Source: Schleiferiaceae bacterium
GTDB lineage: Bacteria; Bacteroidota; Bacteroidia; Flavobacteriales; Schleiferiaceae
DNA length: 40,236 bases
Direction: 5' to 3'
Assembly: GCA_022565875.1 (NCBI GenBank)
Contig: JAIULY010000005.1
Location: 1-40,236, forward strand
Each line of letters opens with the position of its first letter. Positions within the stretch are counted from its first letter, which is position 1. Positions 8,564 to 18,457 of the stretch are shown piece after piece. The translations under genes were made by a program, and so were the position numbers. The notes under the pieces were generated by a model. It saw only the letters and a list, made by a program, of their open reading frames with translations, ran no database searches and was not told where the DNA came from.

Positions 8564-9941
8564 GTCCTTTTTCTCTTAGTTTTTTATAATTTTCACCTGA
8601 ACTCTTCAAAATGGTTTTCAATTCTGCTTGTGCAATCACCGGGAAAGAACGTGCGTACAACAAGAACAACACAAAGAAGAAACCGATTGTACCAATGAAG
8701 ATACCTATATCAACAAATGTTGGGCTAAACATACTCCAGCTAGAAGGCAAGTAATCTCTGTGAAGTGATGTTACAATAATCACAAATCTTTCAAACCACA
8801 TTCCGATGTTCACCACAATGGAAATAATGAAGGTAAACACCAGGTTCGTTCTCAGTTTCTTAAACCACATAAATTGTGGTGAGAACACGTTACACGTCAT
8901 CATCGACCAGTAGGCCCACCAATAAGGACCTGTGGCTCGATTGAGGAAAGCGTACTGTTCGTACTCAACACCACTATACCAAGCGATAAATAATTCAGTG
9001 ATATAAGCGATACCTACAATACTACCCGTAATCATGATAATGATATTCATCATTTCAATGTGTTGGATGGTAATATAATCTTCCATCTTAAACATTTTTC
9101 TCATGATAATAAGTAGGGTCTGTACCATCGCAAAACCAGAGAAAATCGCTCCCGCAACGAAGTACGGTGGGAATATGGTCGTGTGCCAACCAGGGATTAC
9201 CGACGTGGCAAAGTCCATAGATACGATGGTGTGTACAGAAAGTACCAAAGGTGTTGCTAAACCGGCAAGTATCAAAGATACCTCTTCGAAGCGCTGCCAG
9301 TGTTTGGCTTTACCCCCCCATCCGAAAGACAGAATAGAGTAAATGTGCTTCACAACAGGTTTAACAGCTCTATCGCGAAGCATGGCAAAATCAGGAATAA
9401 GCCCAACATACCAGAACACAACAGAAACACTGAAGTACGTTGAGATCGCAAAAACGTCCCAAAGAAGCGGGCTATTGAAGTTTACCCAAAGTGAACCGAA
9501 AGTATTTGGAATTGGGAATACGAAATACGCCAACCAAATTCTACCCATGTGAATACCTGGGAAAAGTGCTGCTTGAATAACTGCAAAAATGGTCATAGCC
9601 TCCGCGGAGCGGTTGATAGACATTCTCCATTTTTGACGGAACAACAAGAGCACCGCTGAAATAAGCGTACCAGCGTGACCGATACCAACCCACCATACGA
9701 AGTTGGTGATATCCCAGGCCCAGCCAACAGTTTTGTTCAAACCCCAAGTACCAATTCCTACTCCAATGGTGTATAAAATACAGCCTACGCCCCAAAGGAA
9801 CATAACTAGAGAAATAGAGATGGCAATCCACCATGACTTGGGTGCAGTAGTCTCAATGGGCTTGGCTACATCAACGGTAATGTCGTGATAAGACTTATCA
9901 CCAAGAATAAGCGGCTCTCTAACGGGTGATTCGTAATGCAT
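8550..9941 (-). CDS. actC: Alternative complex III subunit ActC (NrfD/PsrC-type quinol-binding membrane subunit)
   Basis: A 463-residue NrfD/PsrC-like integral membrane protein with about ten helices. In the known complex it sits under ActB and forms the quinol oxidation site. Recognisable conserved stretches are GIGTWGLN, WWVGIGHAGTLISA, FPGIHMGRIW and WYSGVEYEQYAF. The N-terminal 30 residues are soluble (HYESPVREPLI), as in ActC homologues. The C-terminus ends KGHGHH. It starts 22 bp after actB and overlaps actD by 14 nt. Confidence 0.95.
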   Translation of the reverse strand: MHYESPVREPLILGDKSYHDITVDVAKPIETTAPKSWWIAISISLVMFLWGVGCILYTIGVGIGTWGLNKTVGWAWDITNFVWWVGIGHAGTLISAVLLLFRQKWRMSINRSAEAMTIFAVIQAALFPGIHMGRIWLAYFVFPIPNTFGSLWVNFNSPLLWDVFAISTYFSVSVVFWYVGLIPDFAMLRDRAVKPVVKHIYSILSFGWGGKAKHWQRFEEVSLILAGLATPLVLSVHTIVSMDFATSVIPGWHTTIFPPYFVAGAIFSGFAMVQTLLIIMRKMFKMEDYITIQHIEMMNIIIMITGSIVGIAYITELFIAWYSGVEYEQYAFLNRATGPYWWAYWSMMTCNVFSPQFMWFKKLRTNLVFTFIISIVVNIGMWFERFVIIVTSLHRDYLPSSWSMFSPTFVDIGIFIGTIGFFFVLFLLYARSFPVIAQAELKTILKSSGENYKKLREKGHGHH

Positions 9942-9963
9942 TTGATTATCTTTAATAATTAAA

Positions 9964-12900
9964 TTAAGCTTTGTTTCTGACCTTAGTTTGATAGAAGATA
10001 GAAGGCTCTGTTCCTACGTCTTCAAGAAGGTGATACATGCGCGTATCTTTCTTCAATTCGGCAACTCGACTCGCTGAGTCGTTGATATCGCCAAATACAA
10101 GAGCGCCGGAATCACAGGCTTGTGCACAAGCTGTGGTAAACTCACCATCTCTCACCTTACGGCCATCCTTTTTAGCTTCTAATTTGGCATACTGAATTCT
10201 CTGGATACAAAGGCTACACTTCTCCATAACCCCACGAGCACGAACCGTAACATCTGGGTTCAACACCATGCGTCCTAAATCATCCTGAGCTGGATTCACA
10301 GCTGTAAAATCACTGTTGTTTTCGTAGCTGAACCAGTTAAAGCGTCTCACTTTATAAGGACAGTTATTAGCACAGTAACGCGTACCAATACATCTGTTGT
10401 AAGCCATGTGATTTAATCCCTCAGCAGAATGCACTGTTGCAGCAACCGGACAAACGGTTTCACAAGGGGCATTGTTACAATGCTGACACATTACAGGCTG
10501 GAAGACTACTTCTGGATTGTCAGAGGCAATCTCCATTTTCAAGAACTTGGTCGTAGCTCTGATGCCTTCTTCTTCCGCTACTTCTTCTGTCATATCAGAA
10601 GAATAATAACGGTCGATGCGCAACCAGTGCATATCTCTGTGGCGACGCATTTCATCTTTTCCAACAACAGGAACGTTGTTCTCTGCATTACAAGCAATCA
10701 CACAAGCTCCACATCCGATACAACTATTCAAGTCGATGGACATATTCCACATGTGACCGGTTTGGTGATCATGTGCCTGCCACAACGTAGTTTCACTTGC
10801 AGTAAGTTGTCCTTTATGCGTTTCAAATTTGGTCTTAACATTCCAAGATTCGTGAGAATCATTTAAGAATGCCTCCAAGGTTGTTTCGTTAACTATCTTT
10901 CTACCCATCATGGTATGCGCCAACTGTATGCAAGCAAACTCATGTTTACCCGATGCTTTGGCGATGGAAACACCGGTAGCCCAATGTTGCAACCCATTCA
11001 TGATAGTAGCAGCGTTCACCCCTACTTCATTACCTGCCTTACCTGCGGCAGTGCGACCATAACCAATGGCAAGCGCAACCGTATCAGGCGCTAAACCTGG
11101 TTGAACAAAAACAGGAACGTTCTCTAGTTGGTTTTCACCCACAGTAACGGTCACATAATCGCCATTAACAGCGCCATTTGACTCTGTGTAATTTCTAACC
11201 CCTAATTCCTCCGCTTTGCTTGGTGACACCATCAAGTAGTTATCCCAAGAAACACGAGAAATTGGATCGGGCATTTCCAGCAACCAAGGGTTGTTGGCGT
11301 AAGTACCGTTTCCAAGGGCTGTGGAACGATAGAATACGATTTCAGTTCCTGAAGATACAGCCGCAGATGCAGCTTTAGCGTATCCGGAATAATCAACGTC
11401 GGCTAGTGCAGCAGCGGCAGCTACTTCTTTACTTACAACACCGTCGTGCAATGCTGTATTGAAAGGTGCGTCTAGGTTCAATTCGCTGTAGGTTTCTTTT
11501 ACAGCGTCGTATAATTTTTTATCTTCTCCCAACCAAGCAAGTAAGACTTCTTCAAACTGCATGGTGTTGAACAGCTTTCCAATAGTTGGTTGGCTGAGGC
11601 CAACGGTATTAGAGGTTGGGTGTAAAATATTCCAACTTTCTAAGAAGTGTGTCAACGGAAGAGCGTAGTTGGCAACGGCAGCAGTTTCATCCAAACGATC
11701 GGTTAGTGTAATAACCGCATCAGCTTTGTCGAGATTCGCAGTGAACCCTAAGGACTTTGGTAGGGCATGAACAGCATTCACATCTACAAAAACAACAGCG
11801 CCTACTTTACCCGAAGCAAGGGATTTGGTGGCGTTGCTCAATTTGGCATCGTTTTCTGCATGCAACAACAAAAGATTAGCTACATCAAGTGTTTTTCCAA
11901 CATTACCCAATAGTTGGTTAATGCCGAATGCAAACGCTTCAGAGGCTTCGTCATTACCACCTGCAAGCACTAGAGATGTTCCGGCAGCAGCTTTTAATTC
12001 TTTGGCTACAGCATCTAGTTGACTAGCGGTAGATTCATTCACATTAGGCTTGCTAACAGCACCTCCTAATTTAGAATATAAATAAGCTAATGCAACGGCT
12101 TGCTCAGAGGCGCGCAATTTATATCTGTTGTCAGCGGCAGCACCTGAAATCGAGAGCATGGATTCAAATTGCACGTGGCGCAACATGCTTTTTCCCGGCT
12201 TGCGTTTGGCGGCATAAGTACTGCTCACCGACTGCCCGGTGTACTCACCTAAGAAATCTGCATTAAAAGATACGATGAGCGAAGCATTATCTAAATTCAT
12301 TGTAGGTAACGCGCGCTTTCCGATAGCTTTTTCATAGAAATCGAGTTTCCCTGAGAAGCTTGTACCGTCAAAAATGATATGGTGCAAATTGCTGTACTGC
12401 ATCGCCATTTGGCCGACTAACTTATTAGCTAGTGGAGAAATGATGTTTTGGGTTACAAAGAGCACTTGCTTACCGCTGTTGTTCGCTTTTTCAATGGCGG
12501 CTTTAGTGGCTTTAATTACCTCAGGCCAGCTAGAAATATCGCCACCTGCCATGGGCTCTTGGAGTCTATTGGCATCGTAAAGCGAAAGGATGGAACCTTG
12601 AATACGTGCAGAAGTACCGCCGTTAAAGGCTACGTCTTTGTTGGGTTCAATTTTAATGGGGCGTCCTTCTCTGGTTTTCACCAAAACAGAAGCGAAATCA
12701 CCACCCTGAAAAATAGAAGTAGCGTAGTAATTTGGAACACCTGGAATGATTTCCTCAGGCTTTACCACATATGGAATTGACTCGACTACGGGAGCCTCAC
12801 AAGCTGCGAGCGTGGCAGCAGCAGTAGAGAAGCCTAAGAATTTGAGAAAGTCTCTTCTCGATGTTGATGAACTCTCTAATTTCTTTTCATCACCATAAAA

Positions 12901-13008
12901 ATCGGTGGAAGGTAGAGGCTCTGCAAATTCGTTTTCTGCTAGTGATTTGGAAATGGGGGAATCGATTAGATCATCAAAACCCTTCCAATATTTCTTGCTA
13001 TTCGCCAT
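9964..13008 (-). CDS. actB: Alternative complex III subunit ActB (Tat-exported molybdopterin-like plus Fe-S protein)
   Basis: A 1014-residue fusion of a molybdopterin-oxidoreductase-like domain (about 75-690) and a four-cluster ferredoxin domain (about 755-985). In this family the first domain carries no molybdenum. The leader is the variant Tat type: SRRDFLKFLG with R51-R52 is preceded by about 50 residues and followed by a hydrophobic run ending in LAAC (C70), so a Tat-exported lipoprotein is likely. Cluster ligands: C763, C766, C769, C773; C841, C844, C849, C853; C873, C879, C883; C931, C934, C961, C965. The third group has Thr in place of one Cys (CIGTRYC), consistent with a [3Fe-4S] cluster. 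It carries electrons from ActC-bound quinol to ActA. Confidence 0.96.
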   Translation of the reverse strand: MANSKKYWKGFDDLIDSPISKSLAENEFAEPLPSTDFYGDEKKLESSSTSRRDFLKFLGFSTAAATLAACEAPVVESIPYVVKPEEIIPGVPNYYATSIFQGGDFASVLVKTREGRPIKIEPNKDVAFNGGTSARIQGSILSLYDANRLQEPMAGGDISSWPEVIKATKAAIEKANNSGKQVLFVTQNIISPLANKLVGQMAMQYSNLHHIIFDGTSFSGKLDFYEKAIGKRALPTMNLDNASLIVSFNADFLGEYTGQSVSSTYAAKRKPGKSMLRHVQFESMLSISGAAADNRYKLRASEQAVALAYLYSKLGGAVSKPNVNESTASQLDAVAKELKAAAGTSLVLAGGNDEASEAFAFGINQLLGNVGKTLDVANLLLLHAENDAKLSNATKSLASGKVGAVVFVDVNAVHALPKSLGFTANLDKADAVITLTDRLDETAAVANYALPLTHFLESWNILHPTSNTVGLSQPTIGKLFNTMQFEEVLLAWLGEDKKLYDAVKETYSELNLDAPFNTALHDGVVSKEVAAAAALADVDYSGYAKAASAAVSSGTEIVFYRSTALGNGTYANNPWLLEMPDPISRVSWDNYLMVSPSKAEELGVRNYTESNGAVNGDYVTVTVGENQLENVPVFVQPGLAPDTVALAIGYGRTAAGKAGNEVGVNAATIMNGLQHWATGVSIAKASGKHEFACIQLAHTMMGRKIVNETTLEAFLNDSHESWNVKTKFETHKGQLTASETTLWQAHDHQTGHMWNMSIDLNSCIGCGACVIACNAENNVPVVGKDEMRRHRDMHWLRIDRYYSSDMTEEVAEEEGIRATTKFLKMEIASDNPEVVFQPVMCQHCNNAPCETVCPVAATVHSAEGLNHMAYNRCIGTRYCANNCPYKVRRFNWFSYENNSDFTAVNPAQDDLGRMVLNPDVTVRARGVMEKCSLCIQRIQYAKLEAKKDGRKVRDGEFTTACAQACDSGALVFGDINDSASRVAELKKDTRMYHLLEDVGTEPSIFYQTKVRNKA

Positions 13009-13028
13009 TTTATCTTAGGGAGTTTATT

Positions 13029-14324
13029 TTAATAATGACATTTACCGCATTCTAAACCACCAATCTTTTCGACAGTGATTTTTTCTCCGGGATATTTCTT
13101 GGCTAATTTGGCATGCATGTCCTCGTAGTAGCCATTAGTTTCAACTTGAACTTCTGTTTCGCGGTGACAGTTGATACACCATCCCATAGTAAGCGGAGAG
13201 TATTGATATACTTCTTCCATTTCTTCGATAGGACCATGGCAAGTTTGACACTCGATACCGCCTGCGTTGACGTGTTGAGCGTGGTTGAAATATGCCAAAT
13301 CAGGCAGGTTGTGAATACGCACCCATTTGATAGGCATTTCTTCATGACCTTCGATGTATGCATTTTCTGCGGGATCCCAGCCGATAGCGGCATAGATTTT
13401 TGCAATTTCAGGAGAGCTTTCGCCACCGTATTTAGGATTTCCAGAAGCGTCAGTAATTTCAGAGCCGTCGATATACATGTGACAGTTCATACAAACGTTG
13501 GCTGATGGGATACCGGAATGCTTGCTGTGTCTGGCTGAGCTGTGGCAATAGTTACAGTCGATACCATTTTCTCCAGCGTGTAATGCGTGAGAGAAAGCGA
13601 TGGGTTGCTCGGGTTGGTAATTCTGCTCCATGCCAACACCCATCAACGTCCAATACAATTGATGCAAGAACAACACACCAATAATGATAGTTGCTAAAGT
13701 TACGAAAGCGCTATTTTTAGCCAAACCTCTTGAAAATCCAGATAATTCTGAGGCAACAGATTCAGGGTCTTCTCCTTTCACTATGCGAAGAGTGTTTTTA
13801 ACCTTGGCTAACAACATGATGAGTAACACGAAGAACACGCCAAGACCTATTAAAACAGGCAGTTTAGCTGGACCTGAACCGCCGCCATCAACTGGAGCTA
13901 GTGTTACGCCATCACCTCCTGCAACAACCTCCTTAGGCTTTCCACCATCTATGGTGTAAGCAAGAATATCAAGGATGTCTTGGTCAGAAAATTGTGGATA
14001 GTTGGGCATCGCAGAGCGATTGTATTCCTCCCAAATGGCAATGGCATCGCGGTCACCACTCTCACGGAGCTCTTGGTTGTTGCGTATCCATTTAATCAAC
14101 CACTCAACAGTTCTGCGCTCAGTGACATCACCGAGAGCAGGTCCTACTGCTTTTCTATCTAGCTTGTGACAAGCTGCACAATTGGCATTCCACAGGCTTT
14201 TACCATTCGCAACATCTCCTTCAATTTCGGCAGAGGCCGAGAAAAAAGAAAGGAAAAGAAACAAAACCAAGGCTACATTTGCGTAAAACCTTGTCTTTAA
14301 AGTTAATCGAAACCGCGTTCTCAT
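13029..14324 (-). CDS. actA: Alternative complex III subunit ActA (multihaem cytochrome c, with N-terminal class I cytochrome domain)
   Basis: A 431-residue membrane-anchored multihaem cytochrome. A signal-type helix (about 15-31) is followed by a class I cytochrome domain with CAACH at 49-53 and a possible axial Met in SAMPNYP. A Gly-rich linker (134-151) and two membrane helices (about 155-175 and 205-230) come next, then a multihaem c7-like domain with CNYCH 257, CMNCH 278, CQTCH 359, CINCH 383 and CGKCH 426. That makes six CxxCH motifs, the last one residue from the C-terminus. ActA is usually described as pentahaem, so the N-terminal domain is an added haem. It is the first gene of the operon and collects electrons from ActB. 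Confidence 0.95.
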   Translation of the reverse strand: MRTRFRLTLKTRFYANVALVLFLFLSFFSASAEIEGDVANGKSLWNANCAACHKLDRKAVGPALGDVTERRTVEWLIKWIRNNQELRESGDRDAIAIWEEYNRSAMPNYPQFSDQDILDILAYTIDGGKPKEVVAGGDGVTLAPVDGGGSGPAKLPVLIGLGVFFVLLIMLLAKVKNTLRIVKGEDPESVASELSGFSRGLAKNSAFVTLATIIIGVLFLHQLYWTLMGVGMEQNYQPEQPIAFSHALHAGENGIDCNYCHSSARHSKHSGIPSANVCMNCHMYIDGSEITDASGNPKYGGESSPEIAKIYAAIGWDPAENAYIEGHEEMPIKWVRIHNLPDLAYFNHAQHVNAGGIECQTCHGPIEEMEEVYQYSPLTMGWCINCHRETEVQVETNGYYEDMHAKLAKKYPGEKITVEKIGGLECGKCHY

Positions 14325-14361
14325 AAATGTGTTTGAAATAATCGTTTCTTAGATTGTCGGG

Positions 14362-14369
14362 CAAATTTA
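14362..14369 (-). promoter_or_regulatory. Probable -7 element for the act-cox operon
   Basis: The minus strand reads TAAATTTG, matching the Bacteroidota -7 consensus TAnnTTTG, 37 bp upstream of the actA ATG. No TTG is present at the usual -33 distance, so the call rests on one element and on position. Confidence 0.45.
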
Positions 14370-14569
14370 TAACATAAAGCCACTTTTAGTAAGGCAGGAT
14401 AAATGTTTTAAACAATTTAAACTCATTCTAAATAATGATGACTGGCGGCTTTATTGTTTATCTCAAAACCACAACTTTTAACATTTAATAACAAATTCAC
14501 ACTGTTTACTTTACGTTGAACAATGCTATTTGGCGAAGCCATGAGGTGTGAAAATCTGCAAATAACAAA

Positions 14570-14592
14570 AAAAGTATGTTGTCAATACTTTT
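14570..14592. promoter_or_regulatory. 8-bp inverted repeat, possible operator
   Basis: AAAAGTAT (14570-14577) and ATACTTTT (14585-14592) are perfect inverted copies separated by GTTGTCA. The right arm is part of a TACTTTTG -7-like motif. The site is AT-rich, so chance occurrence is possible. Confidence 0.3.
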
Positions 14593-14626
14593 GGTAAAGT
14601 GGCGGTAATGGAAAACCCTTTTAGAG

Positions 14627-14634
14627 TACTTTTG
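14627..14634 (+). promoter_or_regulatory. Probable -7 element for the SPOR gene
   Basis: TACTTTTG matches the Bacteroidota -7 consensus and lies 51 bp upstream of the ATG at 14686. A second identical copy sits at 14586-14593. Neither has a well-placed TTG at -33. Confidence 0.45.
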
Positions 14635-14685
14635 CTGCTGATATAAGATAGAATAAATCGAATATTGGAATTTCAACACGAATCT

Positions 14686-15129
14686 ATGAAAAAGCAATTC
14701 ACGCTGTCCCTAGCCACCCTAGCAACTGCCCTTTGTATGGCTCAAGAAACTTCTCGAGTACTGTCCAATGACACCAATAACACAGCAGGACATTTAGCCC
14801 TTGACGAGCCAGCAGCGGTCAACCAACTGGTAAGCGATTTTTTGCAGGAAAACGCTAATGCAAAAACCCTGAAAGGATATCGTGTTCAATTATTCAATGG
14901 ATCTAAAGCAGAGGCTCAAAAGGTACGTATTGCGTTTTTAAAGGCATACCCAGATATTGATATTGTTATGACGTATCAAACCCCTGAATATAAAATTCAA
15001 GCAGGTAATTTCCGGACTCGCATTGAAGCCGAACAATTATTAAATGAATTGCGCAGCACCTTTAAAGGTAGTTTTGTTGTAAAATCCACCATCGACTTTC
15101 CTCCATTGCAAGAACTGAGCACTGAGTGA
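14686..15129 (+). CDS. SPOR domain-containing secreted protein
   Basis: A 147-residue protein with a signal peptide (MKKQFTLSLATLATALCMAQ) and a SPOR domain at about 63-135. The hallmarks are GYRVQLFNGSKAEAQKV at 64-80 and the second half YKIQAGNFRTRIEAE. SPOR domains bind peptidoglycan strands lacking stem peptides and often act at the division site. ATG at 14686 was chosen over an in-frame TTG at 14665 because it starts exactly at a classic signal peptide. It is divergent from actA and convergent with infB, separated from the latter by a strong hairpin. A SPOR gene beside infB is a common arrangement in Bacteroidota as I recall it. Confidence 0.88.
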   Translation: MKKQFTLSLATLATALCMAQETSRVLSNDTNNTAGHLALDEPAAVNQLVSDFLQENANAKTLKGYRVQLFNGSKAEAQKVRIAFLKAYPDIDIVMTYQTPEYKIQAGNFRTRIEAEQLLNELRSTFKGSFVVKSTIDFPPLQELSTE

Positions 15130-15149
15130 TCTAAACTCCCTCATTTTGA

Positions 15150-15188
15150 AAAATAAAAATGGCCCCATGATGGGGCCATTTTTATTTT
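15150..15188. terminator. Bidirectional terminator between the SPOR gene and infB
   Basis: A perfect 18-bp inverted repeat (15150-15167 and 15171-15188) around a TGA loop: a GGCCCCA/TGGGGCC core flanked by A- and T-rich arms. Both strands end in T-rich tracts, so it can stop both convergent genes. Confidence 0.9.
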
Positions 15189-15246
15189 AGATCTCCTCCG
15201 AAATATCATTTCTTCTCGGAGATTTCTTTTGAAGACATTCGTGGTA

Positions 15247-18200
15247 TTAAAGTGTCTTTTTAACTTCGACTTCTTTGAAGCCTTCGATAATATCACCCAC
15301 TTTAACGTCGTTGAAGTTTTTGATATTCAGACCACATTCATAGCCTTTATTGACTTCCTTCACGTCATCTTTGAAACGTTTCAACGAGCCGAGCTCACCG
15401 GTGTAAACCACTACCCCATCTCTAATGATTCGGATTCGTGTATTACGAGTAATGGTACCATCGAGAACCATACAGCCTGCAATAGTTCCGACTTTCGAGA
15501 TTTTGAAGGTCTCTCTAATTTCGACGTTACACGTTATCTCTTCTTTGATTTCTGGAGACAACATACCCTCCATAGCATCTTTGATTTCATTTATGGCATC
15601 ATAAATAATGCTATACAGTCGGATCTCAACGTTTTCTTTCTCCGCTAATTTTCTTGAGTTGCTAGATGGGCGAACTTGGAAACCAACGATGATGGCGTTA
15701 GATGCAGCGGCTAAAAGGATGTCGCTTTCACTAATTTGACCAACAGCTTTGTGTACCACATTCACTTGGATTTCATCCGTAGACAAACGCTGTAAGGAAT
15801 CCGATAGCGCTTCAACAGAACCATCCACATCCCCTTTGATAATCAAATTCAACTCTTGGAAATCACCTAGTGCCAAACGACGACCGATTTCTTCAAGTGT
15901 TAGATTTTTCTGGGTACGAACACTTTGTTCGCGCTGCAATTGCATCCGTTTCGCGGCTATGCCTTTGGCTTCTTTTTCATCAGTCATCACCAAGAAGTTA
16001 TCACCAGCTTGGGGTGCGCCATCAAGACCGAGCATACTGACGGGTTTAGATGGGCCAGCTTCTTCAACGCGATTTCCACGTTCATCAAGCATGGCTTTCA
16101 CTTTACCGCTATATTGGCCTGCCAACACATAATCACCAACTTTCAATGTACCTGTTTGCACCAAAATGGTAGCTAGGTAACCGCGACCTTTATCCAAAGA
16201 GGCTTCGATAACAGTTCCACTAGCGCGTCGATTTGGATTCGCTTTCAGTTCGAGTACCTCTGCTTCTAAAAGCACTTTTTCAAGCAATTCATTCACATTG
16301 GTACCGTGCTTGGCGCTAATTTCCATAGAGGAAATAGGACCTCCCCAAGAATCAACAAGCAAATTCATTCCAGCCAATTTTTCCTTTACTTTCTCAGGAT
16401 TGGCATTCGGTTTATCTATTTTATTTATCGCAAATACGATGGGTACGTTCGCAGCTTGAGCATGTGAAATCGCTTCTTTTGTTTGCGGCATCACATCATC
16501 ATCAGCAGCAACCACAATAATTGCAACATCGGTTACTTGTGCACCACGAGCCCGCATAGCTGTAAAGGCCTCGTGACCAGGCGTATCCAAGAATGTAATT
16601 TGTTGGTCGCCCACAGCCACGGAATACGCCCCGATATGTTGGGTAATTCCACCTGCTTCACCAGCGATAACATTTGCTTTTCTTATGTAATCTAGTAGCG
16701 AGGTTTTACCGTGGTCAACGTGACCCATAACAGTAACGATAGGTGACCTTGGCAACAAGTCTTCTGCAATATCCTCTTCAATCTGAACACTTTCTGTTAC
16801 ATCAGCATCGACAAAGTCCACTTCGAAACCAAATTCTTCAGCAACCAATGTTAAAATCTCTGCGTCCAATCGCTGATTCATGGTCACCATAATTCCGAGA
16901 GACATCAATGTACCAATTACTTTATTGGTAGGTACGTCCATCATGGTGGCCAATTCTGAAACGGTAACAAATTCCGTTGCTTTTAGGATTTTGTTTTCGC
17001 TTTCGCGTTGCATTTCGTTGATAGCTTCCTTTTCACGGCGCTCGTCTCTTCTTGCTTTACGAATTTTAGAACCTTTCGATTTCTTGCTACCCGTCAACTT
17101 TTCAAGGGTCTCCTTGATTTGTTTTTGGATATCTTCGTCTGTCAGTTCTGCTTTTGGACCGGGTTTTCTATTGTTTGCCTTGTTGATAGGTTTAATAGGT
17201 CGATTATTCCCTGTACCCGTTTTGCCTTTAGCTCCGGGTGCACCAGGTGCTCCTGGCGCGGGACGTGCGGCTCCCGGCGTTTGTGCACCTTGATTTGGCG
17301 CTCCAGGTTGGCCTTCGTTAGGAATACGCTTGCGTTTGCGCTTGTTCTTGTTCGCGTCTTTATTGGCTGGGCCAGCAGAGGACGCGACTTTTTTCTTTTT
17401 CGGTTTGTTGAACTGTGACAAATCGATTTTTGCGCCAGTAAACTTAGGCCCTTCTAATTTTTGATATGTCGTTTTAATGACATTAGAATCGCTAGGCGTC
17501 TCTGCACTTGGAGCGGGAGCAGCATCGGTTGGTGCCGGTGTGGCTACCAACTTATCTTTTGCTTCAGCTGCCTTTGGCGTTGTTGGTGCCTTAGGTGCTT
17601 CTGGCGTTGCCCGTTTATTTTGATTTGGGTGATGCTTTGCGTCGGCGTTCTCCACCTTTTTGGGAGATACAGCTTCGGTTTTCGGCACTACAGGAGCAGG
17701 TTTTGGAGCCTCTTCTTTGTGAGCCGCTACAGGTGCGCTGTCAGTGGGTGCAACCGTTTCTTTTTTAGCTTCAACAACTTTTTCAACTTCTTTAGCCGCT
17801 GCTTCTTTTGAAGGTTCAGGGGCGACATGAGCTTCTTGTTTTGGAGGATCTATTGGTGCAACTGGTGCAACCTTTTCGTCGGCCTTTCTTTCAGGCTGTT
17901 GTTGTTCAACTTTTGCTTCTGGCTCCGCTTGTTTTGGAGCTGCTTCAACTGTAGGCACTTTTTCAGGAACAGGTGCCGGCTTTTCTTCTTCTGCAGCAGG
18001 TTTTTCCGTTGCAGTTTTTACAACCTCAGGTTGTATCTCAGGTGTTGGCGGGGCGACTGGCTCTGGAGTTGGTTTTTTATCCAAATCCATTTTGTCGACC
18101 ACTTTAAGACCCGATATAGAAGCTTTCGCTCGGATGACCTCAGATTTCTCTTTTTTGGGAGCTTCTTCTTTCGCACCCTTCATTTCTTCCTTTTCCTGCT

Positions 18201-18405
18201 TTTTCTGCAGGCTTACCATCTCAGACTTCTCCTTTTTGGACATATCCAACTGAAAATTACTGAGGAGCAAGTCATGCTGCTCATCAGAAATTTTGGTATT
18301 AGGGTTCCTGCCCACTTCGTGACCTTTGCCTTGGAGAAACTCCACTGCCCGGTCGACGCCGATGTTGAGCTGTTTACAAACTTTACTTAACCGATAATTA
18401 CTCAT
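15247..18405 (-). CDS. infB: Translation initiation factor IF-2
   Basis: A 1052-residue GTPase that places initiator fMet-tRNA on the 30S subunit and promotes subunit joining. The N-terminal IF2N-type domain spans about 1-50. A long Pro/Ala/Lys/Glu-rich linker runs from about 60 to 430 and includes a GAPGAP-type collagen-like stretch near 367-394. A second IF2N-like domain lies at about 475-530. GTPase motifs are G1 GHVDHGKT 561-568, G3 DTPG 607-610, G4 NKID 661-664 and G5 SAK; domains II-IV follow. The linker is long, as is usual in Bacteroidota. It lies 52 bp after nusA, as in the conserved rimP-nusA-infB operon. Confidence 0.98.
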   Translation of the reverse strand: MSNYRLSKVCKQLNIGVDRAVEFLQGKGHEVGRNPNTKISDEQHDLLLSNFQLDMSKKEKSEMVSLQKKQEKEEMKGAKEEAPKKEKSEVIRAKASISGLKVVDKMDLDKKPTPEPVAPPTPEIQPEVVKTATEKPAAEEEKPAPVPEKVPTVEAAPKQAEPEAKVEQQQPERKADEKVAPVAPIDPPKQEAHVAPEPSKEAAAKEVEKVVEAKKETVAPTDSAPVAAHKEEAPKPAPVVPKTEAVSPKKVENADAKHHPNQNKRATPEAPKAPTTPKAAEAKDKLVATPAPTDAAPAPSAETPSDSNVIKTTYQKLEGPKFTGAKIDLSQFNKPKKKKVASSAGPANKDANKNKRKRKRIPNEGQPGAPNQGAQTPGAARPAPGAPGAPGAKGKTGTGNNRPIKPINKANNRKPGPKAELTDEDIQKQIKETLEKLTGSKKSKGSKIRKARRDERREKEAINEMQRESENKILKATEFVTVSELATMMDVPTNKVIGTLMSLGIMVTMNQRLDAEILTLVAEEFGFEVDFVDADVTESVQIEEDIAEDLLPRSPIVTVMGHVDHGKTSLLDYIRKANVIAGEAGGITQHIGAYSVAVGDQQITFLDTPGHEAFTAMRARGAQVTDVAIIVVAADDDVMPQTKEAISHAQAANVPIVFAINKIDKPNANPEKVKEKLAGMNLLVDSWGGPISSMEISAKHGTNVNELLEKVLLEAEVLELKANPNRRASGTVIEASLDKGRGYLATILVQTGTLKVGDYVLAGQYSGKVKAMLDERGNRVEEAGPSKPVSMLGLDGAPQAGDNFLVMTDEKEAKGIAAKRMQLQREQSVRTQKNLTLEEIGRRLALGDFQELNLIIKGDVDGSVEALSDSLQRLSTDEIQVNVVHKAVGQISESDILLAAASNAIIVGFQVRPSSNSRKLAEKENVEIRLYSIIYDAINEIKDAMEGMLSPEIKEEITCNVEIRETFKISKVGTIAGCMVLDGTITRNTRIRIIRDGVVVYTGELGSLKRFKDDVKEVNKGYECGLNIKNFNDVKVGDIIEGFKEVEVKKTL

Positions 18406-18457
18406 AAAAAAACTTCAGTTGGTATTCTAGATTCCTGGGGAGACGTTTAAAAAAAAC

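Larger units (their letters stand above)
14325..14685. other. Divergent intergenic region between actA and the SPOR gene
   Basis: This 361-bp stretch has no supported gene. It holds a -7 motif for actA (14362-14369), two TACTTTTG motifs facing the SPOR gene (14586-14593 and 14627-14634) and an 8-bp inverted repeat AAAAGTAT/ATACTTTT (14570-14577 and 14585-14592, 7-nt spacer) that overlaps the first of them. A short minus-strand open frame here lacks any coding character. Confidence 0.6.

Noticed and set aside
10429-10866. A 145-codon plus-strand frame opposite actB
   Set aside because: It is antisense to the conserved ferredoxin domain of ActB, with a Cys/His-rich product that just mirrors the cluster motifs.
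17008-18390. Several long plus-strand open frames opposite infB
   Set aside because: They are the mirror of the Pro/Ala/Lys/Glu-rich linker, with Phe/Cys/Arg-rich products and no domain; infB on the other strand is certain.
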